Shown: piece by piece, positions 7,353-16,033 of the stretch
Layout of the letters: each line of letters opens with the position of its first letter
Numbering within the stretch: the first letter of the stretch is position 1
Assembly: GCA_002450155.1 (NCBI GenBank)
Contig: DJYO01000031.1
Location: 1-20,807 of the forward strand
Direction of reading: 5' to 3'
DNA: 20,807 nt
DNA from: Mageeibacillus sp. UBA6976
GTDB lineage: Bacteria > Bacillota > Clostridia > Saccharofermentanales > Saccharofermentanaceae
The notes under the pieces: model-generated
Databases searched by the model: none
Told to the model about the DNA's origin: nothing
Seen by the model: the letters and a program-made list of their open reading frames with translations, nothing else
Program-made: the position numbers and the translations under genes

Positions 7353-10300
7353 GTGAATAATAAGCTTATTAGCAAGATAATCGTTGCAATGCTGGTTGCC
7401 GTGCTTGTTTCAGGGGTATCTCTGTATTACAGGCATGAAGAGGCGCCAGTCTTGGCTGCCGATACAATAGATACCGTCGCAAATCCTGCAGGCGTAAAGA
7501 TAGACCTCTTTGACTACAGCCTGTTTTACGAAGACGCGGACGGGCTCCATGAGACAGAAGAGCTTAATTTTGATGCAGCCAGAGCTAGAGGCGATTACAC
7601 TTATGCTTATAATGCAACCTCGGGCATCAATTTCGTTCAGAACGGGGACCGCCAGGAAGGTTATTGTCATTTATTTCGTTTCTTTTCCAGGGCAAATACT
7701 GACGGCCAAAACAGTTATGTAGGTAATGGATGGAGAGGTTATGTATTAAACCGTCTTGGTAATGACGGTTATCCTGTCGCTTCTAATAATGCGAGTAACT
7801 ACAAGAATGTTTATGGAGATACTAACCCCACTTATAATTTGATCATCAATGGTTCTAAGAATAAATTTGACTATGATGCTGATGGGGATGGGGTAAAAGA
7901 AGAGTATAGGTATATTATTGATACAAATTCAACATATGTACACGGGGTGCCGGGACCCGGAGTCGTATTGATAAACCCTAAGACCTGGGTGGAACAGACC
8001 CATGAAGCACAGGCCTTGTATTATACAGTAGAGGGTGACTACCAGCTCATTCCTATACAAATGGAAGCACCTGAGCTCTTCGATTCCGTAAAGAATGAGT
8101 CTCTTGCCTATCTTTTTGATCCTTCTTATGAGCATGTAGGCAAAGACTCCTACGAAGATGTTAATGAACTGTTTGTAGTAGACGAAGACGGATTTTATTC
8201 TTTTGATTCAGATGTGGAAAGAGCTGTATATGATAACGGCAGATTTAATGTTTACAGCTATGAGAACAATAACAATAATTATCATGGATTCTTCCCTTTT
8301 GATCAGACTGAACATAACAATATTAATAAATACGATCACTACCTTGGCATGCATATGCAGATCGAGGATTTCTCGATCCCTACTGATGGTCAGGTGGTAA
8401 ACTCTGCAGGTGAGTATAATGACATGGAGTTCTCCTTCCGGGGAGATGACGATGTTTGGATCTATGTTGACGGAGTCCTGGTATCTGATCTTGGCGGAGT
8501 TCACAATGCTGTTTCGACCACAATCAATTTTGCTACCGGTGAGATAACATGTGATTCAGGCGGATCGATAAACGGAACGAGCATAAGGGGAAACTATTAT
8601 CTCAGGGACGTATTTGAGGCGGTCCAGAAGACGGATTTCGATGAATCCCAATGGGACGGCAATACATTCAGGAGCGGGACTTATCATACATTAGACTTCT
8701 TCTATCTCGAGAGAGGTAATAACAGGTCAAATCTCTTTATCAAGTACAACCTGATCAATACATACGATTTCTCAGGACACAAGGTCCTCCATGGCGGAAC
8801 ACTTGATGAGAATGACTACCGTTTTACCCTCCGCGGATATGAGGACGATCAGGGACAGGCAGCCATAATGCCGGCAGGCGGAAGTGAGCTCGATCCCGAT
8901 GTTTACTGGTCAGGCATAACTACAGGATCTGATGCTCTCGGAGCATATAAGGAGCTTACCGTAGGAAATGCAATGGACGGTAATGTAAACTTCGGTGATT
9001 TCAGCAGGACTGAAGCAGAAGCGCTTATAGGCAAGACCTTCAGATATTCGGTTAGTGAAGTTATTCCGGATGGCGCAACTCTGAACAGCGACGGGACTTA
9101 TTCATATACGGATACAGCTACAGGAATAACAACCGTATACGACGGCAGGGTCTATTATTTTACCGGTGAGCTCTACAGGTCCGGTACTGATATATGGCTC
9201 AGAAAGACATACTATACTGACGAAACCTTTACCACCCCGGATCCCAGTGTCACATTTATTAACTTCAATAACCAGTATAATGCGGCAATGGCAACGATAA
9301 GCATTACCAAGGATCTGGTCGGTAGAGACTGGCAGACCGGTGAATCCTATGAATTCACTCTATATGACGATGAGGATAATGTAATAGATACTGTAACCTT
9401 GTCTGCTGACGGTACGGCAAGCTTCGGTGACCTGATGTTTACCAGCATAGGAGACTATACCTACAGGATATCGGAGACTACGGATCCGCTGCCGCCCGGA
9501 ATAGACAAATCTGCAGATGTCATTGCTACGGTAAGTGTCACGCAAAATGCTAACGAGGGCCTGGTTGCAAACGTTACATATACTAATGACGGTATTATCA
9601 AGAATACTTATACTGCAGAAGGATCTGTGGATCTGTCTGTTACCAAGGTCTTAAACGGAAGACCCTGGCAGGATACGGACAACTTCAGCTTTGATCTGAT
9701 AGATGATGCAACCGGCAATACTCTTGATACCAAGACAGCAGACAAGGATCACCAGACAGTTGGTTTTGCATCCATAGAATACGATCAGGACGATATAGGC
9801 AAGACATATACTTATACCATCACGGAGACTGATACCCTGCCAAGTTATATGCGTTCGTCAGGCGATATCACGGCAACGGTCAAGGTAACGGATAACGGTG
9901 ACGGAACTCTCGCAACCCAGGTAACATATACAAACAGCGGCACGATAACCAATACCTATACTCCGGCACCTGTAACATCTGCCATCAATGTAAGCAAGAC
10001 TGTATCAGGGTATGTTCCCGGTGCCGATTCAGACTTCACTATGGAGTTATATCATGACAATTCGCTTATTGACAGCCAGACTGTAACTACTACGGGAGGC
10101 AGTGGGACTGTAAGCTTTGACGGGATAACATACGATTCGGTAGGTGTTTATAACTATACCGTTAAGGAGAAGGATACAGGCGTTGCCGGATTTACATACG
10201 ATGTCAATGAGTATGCCGTAACTGTCACTGTTACAGATAACTATCAGGGATCACTTGTAGCTTCGGTATCTTATGGCGCCTCAGCTTCGGCCACTTCGGT

Positions 10301-11996
10301 TCAGGTGACAAACAGCTTTGCCCAGGCAGGCGTTGATGTTACCCTGAACGTTATAAAGAACATTACCGATGTATCCGGAAGCGCTTTGGACGGGGACTAT
10401 ACATTTGAGTTAAGAGACAGCTCAGATGCTGTAATACAGCAGATAACAGTCACGACTTCTGGTCTTACAGGCAGCTCTTCTTTCGCACCTTTGAGCTTCG
10501 ATACATCAGGAACTTATAACTATACGGTAGTAGAGCAGCGCGGAAGCGAAGCAGGTATCACCTACGATCCTGCCCGGTACGATATTGTGATACAGGTATC
10601 TGACAATGTTGCCCTCGCAAGACTTGATGCAGATGTTGAGATAAACGGAGCCGAGGGAACTGATATAACATTTACTAATGTTTACGAGCCTGCGGCAGCT
10701 CTTGCAACGATATCTCTTACCAAGGTAATAAACGATACCTCGGGAAGTGCACCTGTTGCTGAATTCGAATTTACTCTTAAGGACGGTTCAGGCAATACTG
10801 TCGATACCAGGCAGATAAGAGGTGCCGGTAATGTGACATTTGACCAGCTCAGTTTTACGAGAGTAGGCACTTACGATTACACGGTATCTGAGACACAGGG
10901 CAGTGATGCAGGCTATATCTACGATACCTCAGAATATCCTGTAACCATCACGGTAAATGATCTCGGGGGCAATCTTGATGCAACGGTAGATTACGGCGCT
11001 GTGCCTGAGATCACGATCACCAATACCTACGATCCTGCTGACTGCAGCGTTACTATAAGAGCGCGTAAGGTAATAAACGATCTGACAGACAGCATCCCCC
11101 AGGCAACGCTTAACTTCGAGCTTGTAGATCCTAATACAGGCAGTGTTATCTCCAGAGCTTCGAGAGAGGGCGCAGGTCTTGTTTACTTTGACGATCTGAC
11201 ATATTCCCAGGTGGGATCTCATGAATATATCATAAGAGAAGTTCAGGGCAGATCTGCCGGCTTTACATACGACAATAAGGAATATACTGTCACAGTTGAT
11301 GTAACAGATAACGGAGCTGGAGCTCTTGTAGCTAATGCTACATATCAGGGAGGCGAAGCTGTTTTTACCAATACTTATAAGGCAGCGCCTGCAGATCTTA
11401 CCCTTGATGTAAGTAAGACTGTTTCCGGCTCAAACGCACCTGCTGAAGTCTTCAGATTTAACCTTACAGACAGCGATCAGAATGTCATACAGACCAAGAC
11501 AGTTACAGGACAGGGCACGGTATCCTTCGATCCTATCGAGTTTACCAAGACCGGTACATATACCTATTACTGCACTGAAGTTTCAGGAAGCGCCGAAGGC
11601 TTTGAATATGACGCAACTAAATATATCGTCATCGTAACTGTTAGGGATATTGATGCATCTCTTGTTGCAAGCTATTCACTTATCAAGCTGTCAGCCGACG
11701 GAGATACCCGGGATGCTCAGGAAATAGTATTTACTAATACCTACAAGGCTGCAGATGAGCCGGCAGTAACACCCACAATACCTGCTACGCCCACCATTGC
11801 ACCTGAAGCACCTGCTGCTGAGAACTCTGCTCCCGCAACAGGCGATCCTACTTCGACCGATCTGGTGGTAAGAACAGGTGAAGACAGCATAAGCTACAGG
11901 CTTAAACTCTATTCCGGTCTTGTGCTCATATGCATTGCTGTTCCGGTATTGACTATAACCATAGTTAAGAAACGTAGGCAAAACGAACAAGAATAA
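7353..11996 (+). CDS. Giant surface protein: fibro-slime domain plus eight Spy0128-type isopeptide domains
   Basis: A 1547-residue exported protein. The signal peptide is residues ~1-36 (ending near VLAAD). An N-terminal region (40-300) leads to a fibro-slime domain at about 305-460, with FRGDDDVWIYVDG. Eight tandem domains of the pilin isopeptide-linkage type follow, starting near 467, 645, 757, 875, 993, 1116, 1231 and 1346. Each keeps the Lys, Glu and Asn that crosslink in this family, e.g. Lys653/Glu708/Asn751 and Lys1355/Glu1409/Asn1462. A Pro/Ala/Thr-rich linker (1467-1500) contains PATGD at 1494-1498, then a membrane segment (1522-1538) and the basic KKRR. The start is GTG with AGGAAG eight bases upstream. 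It is likely a wall- or membrane-anchored adhesive stalk; the ligand is unknown. No sortase gene is in the window. It is monocistronic, between two terminators. Confidence 0.88.
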   Translation: MNNKLISKIIVAMLVAVLVSGVSLYYRHEEAPVLAADTIDTVANPAGVKIDLFDYSLFYEDADGLHETEELNFDAARARGDYTYAYNATSGINFVQNGDRQEGYCHLFRFFSRANTDGQNSYVGNGWRGYVLNRLGNDGYPVASNNASNYKNVYGDTNPTYNLIINGSKNKFDYDADGDGVKEEYRYIIDTNSTYVHGVPGPGVVLINPKTWVEQTHEAQALYYTVEGDYQLIPIQMEAPELFDSVKNESLAYLFDPSYEHVGKDSYEDVNELFVVDEDGFYSFDSDVERAVYDNGRFNVYSYENNNNNYHGFFPFDQTEHNNINKYDHYLGMHMQIEDFSIPTDGQVVNSAGEYNDMEFSFRGDDDVWIYVDGVLVSDLGGVHNAVSTTINFATGEITCDSGGSINGTSIRGNYYLRDVFEAVQKTDFDESQWDGNTFRSGTYHTLDFFYLERGNNRSNLFIKYNLINTYDFSGHKVLHGGTLDENDYRFTLRGYEDDQGQAAIMPAGGSELDPDVYWSGITTGSDALGAYKELTVGNAMDGNVNFGDFSRTEAEALIGKTFRYSVSEVIPDGATLNSDGTYSYTDTATGITTVYDGRVYYFTGELYRSGTDIWLRKTYYTDETFTTPDPSVTFINFNNQYNAAMATISITKDLVGRDWQTGESYEFTLYDDEDNVIDTVTLSADGTASFGDLMFTSIGDYTYRISETTDPLPPGIDKSADVIATVSVTQNANEGLVANVTYTNDGIIKNTYTAEGSVDLSVTKVLNGRPWQDTDNFSFDLIDDATGNTLDTKTADKDHQTVGFASIEYDQDDIGKTYTYTITETDTLPSYMRSSGDITATVKVTDNGDGTLATQVTYTNSGTITNTYTPAPVTSAINVSKTVSGYVPGADSDFTMELYHDNSLIDSQTVTTTGGSGTVSFDGITYDSVGVYNYTVKEKDTGVAGFTYDVNEYAVTVTVTDNYQGSLVASVSYGASASATSVQVTNSFAQAGVDVTLNVIKNITDVSGSALDGDYTFELRDSSDAVIQQITVTTSGLTGSSSFAPLSFDTSGTYNYTVVEQRGSEAGITYDPARYDIVIQVSDNVALARLDADVEINGAEGTDITFTNVYEPAAALATISLTKVINDTSGSAPVAEFEFTLKDGSGNTVDTRQIRGAGNVTFDQLSFTRVGTYDYTVSETQGSDAGYIYDTSEYPVTITVNDLGGNLDATVDYGAVPEITITNTYDPADCSVTIRARKVINDLTDSIPQATLNFELVDPNTGSVISRASREGAGLVYFDDLTYSQVGSHEYIIREVQGRSAGFTYDNKEYTVTVDVTDNGAGALVANATYQGGEAVFTNTYKAAPADLTLDVSKTVSGSNAPAEVFRFNLTDSDQNVIQTKTVTGQGTVSFDPIEFTKTGTYTYYCTEVSGSAEGFEYDATKYIVIVTVRDIDASLVASYSLIKLSADGDTRDAQEIVFTNTYKAADEPAVTPTIPATPTIAPEAPAAENSAPATGDPTSTDLVVRTGEDSISYRLKLYSGLVLICIAVPVLTITIVKKRRQNEQE
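8751..11742 (+). repeat. Array of eight isopeptide-type domain repeats inside the surface protein
   Basis: The repeats are protein-level and diverged, about 105-120 residues each; the first is longer (~175). Each begins with a strand carrying Lys (TKVLNG, SKTVSG), has a Y-x-x-x-E motif in the middle and ends with NTY, NVY or NSF. Two subtypes are seen. Repeats 2 and 3 share a G-R-x-W insert. Repeats 4-8 share an A-G-F-x-Y-D insert after the Glu; the eighth has E-G-F-E-Y-D. Confidence 0.8.
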
Positions 11997-12001
11997 CGGT
12001 T

Positions 12002-12028
12002 AAGGGACTTTCGAGTCCCTTTTCTTTT
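12002..12028 (+). terminator. Strong intrinsic terminator of the surface protein gene
   Basis: AAGGGACT (12002-12009), loop TTCG and AGTCCCTT (12014-12021) form a perfect 8-base-pair stem with a stable UUCG tetraloop. It is followed by TTCTTTT and lies six bases after the stop codon. Confidence 0.93.
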
Positions 12029-12122
12029 GCCTGCACAAAATAGGTGTGAACGGATGACATATCGTGTGCAAGCTATGGATTATCACAATTTTAGACCGCA
12101 GAGAACAGATACAGGAGCTGCT

Positions 12123-12131
12123 TGTTATATA
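12123..12131 (+). promoter_or_regulatory. Extended -10 promoter candidate for the TPR/AAA+ pair
   Basis: TGTTATATA matches TGnTATAaT at all but one position. It would start transcription near 12138, about 40 bases before the ATG at 12178. No clear -35 box is seen. The strong terminator just upstream means this pair needs its own promoter in 12029-12177. Confidence 0.35.
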
Positions 12132-12177
12132 CAGGCAGCGGGGGTTGATGCTCTCTGCTTAACGGAAGGAGTTTTTC

Positions 12178-13188
12178 ATGGCAGTAAGAGACGACGAGAA
12201 TTTAAGACCGGACAACAAGAATGATGAAGAACAGAATGGTGAAGAACTCACATTAGACATGATCAAGAAACTGCTCGAGGATGCCAAGACCGGCAATACA
12301 GAGCAGGCAGATGAGGTGTCAGGGGAAGAGGACGAGGATTTCGATCTTTATGCCGATGTATTAGGCGATGACGATGATACCATCGACATCGACTGTGACC
12401 CCCCGGACGAAGGGTTCAAGGATGCAGACGATTACCACAATGAAGCGGTAAATGCCATGCATAGAGACGATCCCGAATATGCCGTCAGGATCACAGTGAA
12501 GGGGCTTAACAGATTTCCTGACAATGCCGATCTCCTGGCAGACAGGATTGCCTTCCTGATGGACTTGGGCGATAAGACAGGGGCAGCAGCTGCCTATGAA
12601 GAACTCAAGATAAAGCTCCCCGGGAAAAAGTGGAACTGGCGTGCATATCTCTTCTCCATAGAGTTCATGACCAATACCGATGCAGCAGGGTTCGAGACCG
12701 AATGCAGGGATCTTATCGCCAGGTTCAAGGCGAACATTCCCTACGACGAGAGGGCAGACTACGCTGAGTGCCTGTTCGAAAGAGAGCTTGGTAATGAGGA
12801 CAGATCCCTTGAGGTATTGGAGAATGCCGTCAGGACCAGGCCCAATGCAGCCCAGTGCGCTTTCGAACTCTGTAACAGATACCTTACTCGCGGTATGTAT
12901 AACGAGGCTCTGGAAGCAGCTGACTATGCCCTTGCAGCTTCATGTGCCAAGCACGAACCCTTCAATACCGGGTACCTGTTGTTCATGCGCACCCTGGCCA
13001 GGGACTATAACATCCACATGAAGGCATATAAGTGTGAGACAGTCACAGCAGAAGAGATCGAGAGCGTAAAATCAGATTACATGCTGATCGCAGAGAGTTT
13101 CAAGGATGACGTTAAGGGTAATATGAGCGTCATATTAACAAGGACTAAGCTCCTTAGAGCTTTGAGACCTATGGCAAAGGAGGCGTAA
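12178..13188 (+). CDS. Acidic TPR-like protein, partner of the Lon-like AAA+ ATPase
   Basis: A 336-residue cytoplasmic protein. Residues 1-80 are strongly acidic, with runs such as DDDDTIDIDCD, and probably disordered. Residues ~85-290 are helical with TPR-like spacing: ADDYHNEAVNAM and YAVRITVKGLNRFPDNADLL resemble one repeat, and RSLEVLENAVRTRPNAAQ and YNEALEAADYALAA resemble later ones. TPR arrays bind partner proteins. GGAAGGAG lies before the ATG. The AAA+ gene begins one base after its stop, and the AAAGGAGG ribosome binding site for that gene lies inside this coding region, so the two are co-transcribed and probably translated in a coupled way. I infer that it recruits clients to, or regulates, the ATPase. 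I know no named family for the full protein. Confidence 0.75.
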   Translation: MAVRDDENLRPDNKNDEEQNGEELTLDMIKKLLEDAKTGNTEQADEVSGEEDEDFDLYADVLGDDDDTIDIDCDPPDEGFKDADDYHNEAVNAMHRDDPEYAVRITVKGLNRFPDNADLLADRIAFLMDLGDKTGAAAAYEELKIKLPGKKWNWRAYLFSIEFMTNTDAAGFETECRDLIARFKANIPYDERADYAECLFERELGNEDRSLEVLENAVRTRPNAAQCAFELCNRYLTRGMYNEALEAADYALAASCAKHEPFNTGYLLFMRTLARDYNIHMKAYKCETVTAEEIESVKSDYMLIAESFKDDVKGNMSVILTRTKLLRALRPMAKEA

Positions 13189-13189
13189 T

Positions 13190-14353
13190 ATGGAAGACGA
13201 AGTCAGAATGTTCAAAGATAAGCTTAAGACATTAAGCCCCGAAGAGATAGACAGTCTCTACGATCAGATCTGTCTCAAGTTAAAGCTCAGGGATAAACCT
13301 AAGAAGAAATTTTGGTTCGACAGGAATATCACCGGCCTTGACGCTGACGGAAAGCGTCTTCTTAACGCCATGGAGAAGCGCCTTAAGGATGGAAACTTCG
13401 GTCCTTCCAGAATAGATATGAAGCAGATCGGCTACTTAAGAAAGCTCGATAACATGAAGATCCAGGTGCCTTCTTTCTACAGGGAGGTAACCGAGCCCAA
13501 GGCTCTCTACCACAGGCTCGCTTCCTTCTGCCAGGCTCACGATATCCCTGAGATGATAATCGGCCATATCGTTCCTTCGCTTATAAGCTACATAGAGACA
13601 GGCCGCATGAGGCCCTTGATCTTAGTAGGCGAGATGGGATGCGGCAAGACCACTGCGCTGAAGCTCCTTGTTGAGGAAGCCCTCCAGATCCCCGCCTGTG
13701 TGGTCAAGGTACCGCAGGTGGATTCCTCCCACGGCATGACAGGACACTGCGGTTCCTTCGCCAATGCCGATGTGGGTATCCTGTCCAAGGTAAGGCTCCG
13801 CAATAACCGTCTCATCAATGCATATATCTTCGATGAGATAGATAAGGCAGTCCGCAGCGGAGTACATGCCTGCGTTGAGGATGAGCTCTTATCGGTTACA
13901 GATGAGTCCATAAATGCGATAAGTGACAACTATCTGGATGTAAATATCGTTGCCCTTGAGCATTGCCCCATGTTCTTTACGGCCAACAACCTTAAGAATA
14001 TCAATCCGATCCTTGTTGACCGTTGCTCAGTAGTGGAGTTCCCCAATGCGGATACTGCCCGTATCCGCTCCATCTGCAGCAAGTATGTCAAGAACAAGAT
14101 GTCAGGCTCCTGCTACGAGCTTATTGAGTTCGACTACGGCCTTATGGATAAGTACATAGATATCCTTGTAGAAAGCGATGTCACATCTCTCCGTAAGCAT
14201 CAGCAGCTTATAGAGAAAGTGCTGGAGAGTGCTCTGGACAAGGCTTTCAAGAGTCCCGGAATGGGCAAGACCTCGGTTACCGAGGATATGTTTATAGAAT
14301 CCAAGGATGCCATCCTTGGTATAACAAAACGCAAGATAGGCTTCGCCTCCTGA
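13190..14353 (+). CDS. Lon-like AAA+ ATPase without protease domain
   Basis: A 387-residue protein. Residues 1-120 are charged and helical; ~121-387 form an AAA+ module. Walker A is GEMGCGKTT at 147-155, Walker B IFDEID at 213-218, sensor 1 Asn266/Asn267 in FFTANN, the arginine finger Arg278 in ILVDRCS and sensor 2 Arg335 in TSLRKHQQ. The order and spacing match the ATPase part of Lon: GMTGHCGS before Walker B, VEDELLSVTD, then the DNYLDV segment ahead of sensor 1. All residues for ATP hydrolysis are present, but the protein ends where Lon's Ser-Lys protease domain would begin, and the Lon N-terminal domain is missing. It may act as an unfoldase or remodelling machine with the TPR-like protein. 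AAAGGAGG precedes the ATG, and a terminator overlaps its stop. Confidence 0.83.
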   Translation: MEDEVRMFKDKLKTLSPEEIDSLYDQICLKLKLRDKPKKKFWFDRNITGLDADGKRLLNAMEKRLKDGNFGPSRIDMKQIGYLRKLDNMKIQVPSFYREVTEPKALYHRLASFCQAHDIPEMIIGHIVPSLISYIETGRMRPLILVGEMGCGKTTALKLLVEEALQIPACVVKVPQVDSSHGMTGHCGSFANADVGILSKVRLRNNRLINAYIFDEIDKAVRSGVHACVEDELLSVTDESINAISDNYLDVNIVALEHCPMFFTANNLKNINPILVDRCSVVEFPNADTARIRSICSKYVKNKMSGSCYELIEFDYGLMDKYIDILVESDVTSLRKHQQLIEKVLESALDKAFKSPGMGKTSVTEDMFIESKDAILGITKRKIGFAS

Positions 14354-14366
14354 CCGAGGCGTTTTT
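14344..14366 (+). terminator. First terminator of the TPR/AAA+ operon, overlapping the stop codon
   Basis: CGCCTC (14344-14349) pairs with GAGGCG (14356-14361) and is followed by TTTTT. The TGA stop of the AAA+ gene lies in the loop, so the last codons form one arm. Confidence 0.8.
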
Positions 14367-14382
14367 GGAACCTCCTTTTGTG

Positions 14383-14412
14383 CAGACTGCCTCCGGGCAG
14401 TCTGTTTCTTTT
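14383..14412 (+). terminator. Second tandem terminator
   Basis: CAGACTGCC (14383-14391), a four-base loop and GGCAGTCTG (14396-14404) form a perfect 9-base-pair stem followed by TTTCTTTT. Its T tract runs straight into the promoter of the Nudix gene, insulating that gene from upstream transcription. Confidence 0.85.
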
Positions 14413-14420
14413 GGTATAAT
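14412..14420 (+). promoter_or_regulatory. Extended -10 promoter giving a leaderless Nudix transcript
   Basis: TGGTATAAT is a perfect extended -10. Its last T is seven bases before the A of the ATG at 14427, so standard spacing puts transcription start on the start codon. The six bases between (CTCCGT) have no Shine-Dalgarno sequence. Confidence 0.65.
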
Positions 14421-14426
14421 CTCCGT

Positions 14427-14816
14427 ATGAAACAGGTAAATGTAGTAGCAGCAGTAATAGAGAAGGACGGCAGGATCTTTGCGACTCAGCGAGGATATGG
14501 TGAATTCAAGGATGGCTGGGAATTTCCCGGGGGCAAGATAGAAGAAGGGGAGACTCCCCGAGAGGCGCTTGCCCGTGAGATCTTTGAGGAGCTGGACTGC
14601 AGGATCGAGGTGGGAGAACACCTGATCACGGTAGAATGCGATTATGCTTTATTTCATCTCTCCATGGCATGCTACAGGGCAAAGATATGTGACGACTCAC
14701 ATATAATGCTCAAAGAACATGAAGCAGCGAGATGGCTTGATATGTCTGAGCTTGATTCAGTAGACTGGCTCCCGGCTGACATTGAGGTTGTAAGAGCTCT
14801 TTTAGATGCCCGGTAG
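14427..14816 (+). CDS. Nudix (deoxy)nucleoside triphosphate pyrophosphohydrolase, MutT/NudG-like
   Basis: This 129-residue cytoplasmic enzyme is expected to hydrolyse (d)NTPs, often damaged ones, to the monophosphate and pyrophosphate. The Nudix box runs from Gly36 to Asp57: G-x5-E with Glu42, then REIFEEL at 50-56 with metal-binding Glu54/Glu55. The last Gly of the consensus is Asp57; I recall Asp here in NudG-like relatives, so activity need not be lost. The FATQRGYGEFKDGWEFPGGK segment and the end SVDWLPAD fit that subfamily. The start must be 14427, because the first beta strand (QVNVVAAVI) begins at residue 3. There is no ribosome binding site (see the promoter at 14412-14420). Its TAG directly abuts the stop of the convergent GGDEF gene. 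Confidence 0.88.
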   Translation: MKQVNVVAAVIEKDGRIFATQRGYGEFKDGWEFPGGKIEEGETPREALAREIFEELDCRIEVGEHLITVECDYALFHLSMACYRAKICDDSHIMLKEHEAARWLDMSELDSVDWLPADIEVVRALLDAR

Positions 14817-15983
14817 TTAGTTCCTTCTGGGCAGGTTATTTGTGGCGTAGTACTTATCCTTATCCTTATACATCATCTTGTCTGCTTCACGGACCAGTTC
14901 CTCGCAGCTCCCGATAGAAGAGTCCTTCAGGGCTGCAAAGCCTACGGAGAGGCTTAAAGAAGGTACTGCCTTGCCATGCCAGGAGGATGTTTCTTCCCGT
15001 ATCTTATCTAAAGAAGATGAGATCTGATCCCCGTTCATGCTCGCCAGGACTATGAATTCATCGCCGCCTGTACGGTAGCATGAGCCGTAGGAACCGAAGG
15101 CGTTCCTGATGCATTCTGCCGCGCCGCAGATAAGTTCGTCTCCTGCTTCGTGCCCCAGAGTATCGTTTACGCTCTTAAGACCGTTAACATCTATGGAGAA
15201 TGCCACAAAGTCATCAGGCATCTTATCTTTATAGCTTGCAAGAGCATAGGAATAAGCGTGGCGGCTCAAAAGGCCTGTGAGTGCATCCGTCTTGATCTGG
15301 ATCTGCTGCTCAAGGATGAATTCATCTGATCTTTGGAGGGAGAATTCAGTCGTATGGATAAAGAGGATATATGCACCTATCGCAAGAGACAGGTAAGCAG
15401 TCTTAACATCGCCGCCGGCCAGCTCCTGCATGAGAATGCCGTATATGACAAGTACGGTTACAAGGTAGAGGGAGAAACTGTTGCGGTTCTTAAAACCCTT
15501 GCCATAGATAAGAAACTGGGTTACGACGAGAACGATTATCAGGAGATATTCCACGACGTAAACAGTATATAGAGATCCGTGCCTGTAGATGTGCTGCTCG
15601 TCTATATAGACCATCCAGCTGGTAAAGAGGCATACGATCTGGAATACGATGTTAACTCCTATAACCACCTGTATAAGTTTGCTGATGATGCCCTTGATAT
15701 TAAGCTGTCCTGCAAACGCAGCGCCTGCCATGGGGGTAAAGATATAGTCACAGCATTTGGCAAGTCTCAGGAACCAAGGTGAGATATTAGGGTTGCCGTT
15801 GAGCCTGATTCCTATGTATTCTGCGAGGCATGCGATAAAGATCAGGATGTAGATGTGATAGGATCTCTTTTTATCAGCGTCAGACAGTCTGTTATTCTCA
15901 TGTACAAGAGCACAGAGTATAGCAAGAGATATCCAGACAATAGAGCATACAGCAGAATAGTAGTTGACCATAACAGACAGCAT
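14817..15983 (-). CDS. Membrane-bound GGDEF diguanylate cyclase
   Basis: A 388-residue protein with about seven hydrophobic segments in residues 7-210, then a GGDEF domain (~228-385). This domain makes cyclic di-GMP from two GTP. The signature GGDEF is at 306-310; metal-binding Asp265 lies in SIDVNGLKSVND, and LGHEAGDELI follows. No RxxD inhibitory site is visible just before GGDEF, so product inhibition by that route is unlikely. The membrane part has no known sensor motif that I can name. The start at 15983 has only a weak AGAAAG upstream; Met5 is a possible alternative but has no better site. It is divergent from the polymerase gene and convergent with the Nudix gene with no gap. Confidence 0.85.
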   Translation of the reverse strand: MLSVMVNYYSAVCSIVWISLAILCALVHENNRLSDADKKRSYHIYILIFIACLAEYIGIRLNGNPNISPWFLRLAKCCDYIFTPMAGAAFAGQLNIKGIISKLIQVVIGVNIVFQIVCLFTSWMVYIDEQHIYRHGSLYTVYVVEYLLIIVLVVTQFLIYGKGFKNRNSFSLYLVTVLVIYGILMQELAGGDVKTAYLSLAIGAYILFIHTTEFSLQRSDEFILEQQIQIKTDALTGLLSRHAYSYALASYKDKMPDDFVAFSIDVNGLKSVNDTLGHEAGDELICGAAECIRNAFGSYGSCYRTGGDEFIVLASMNGDQISSSLDKIREETSSWHGKAVPSLSLSVGFAALKDSSIGSCEELVREADKMMYKDKDKYYATNNLPRRN

Positions 15984-16003
15984 CTTTCTATTTTGATAGT
16001 AAT

Positions 16004-16009
16004 ATTATA
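16004..16009 (-). promoter_or_regulatory. -10 box candidate for the GGDEF gene
   Basis: The minus strand reads TATAAT 20 bases before the ATG at 15983, in a very AT-rich stretch. No TG extension or -35 box is clear. The leader would be only about 14 bases. Confidence 0.35.
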
Positions 16010-16033
16010 TATTAATATTTTTTAATTTTCTGT

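Noticed and set aside
7410..8504. Several short minus-strand frames (7410-7670, 7929-8135, 8208-8504) inside the surface protein
   Set aside because: Low-complexity shadows of the Asn/Asp-rich coding strand with no start signals.
8751..11742. DNA tandem repeat or CRISPR-like array in the surface protein
   Set aside because: The periodicity is at the protein level, units are over 300 bases and diverged, and no short identical repeats with spacers are present.
12027..12224. 65-codon open frame overlapping the start of the TPR-like gene
   Set aside because: Begins within the T tract of the terminator, has no ribosome binding site and overlaps a better-supported gene.
15333..15782. Two plus-strand frames inside the GGDEF gene
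   Set aside because: Antisense to the membrane-segment region of a well-supported protein; no ribosome binding site.
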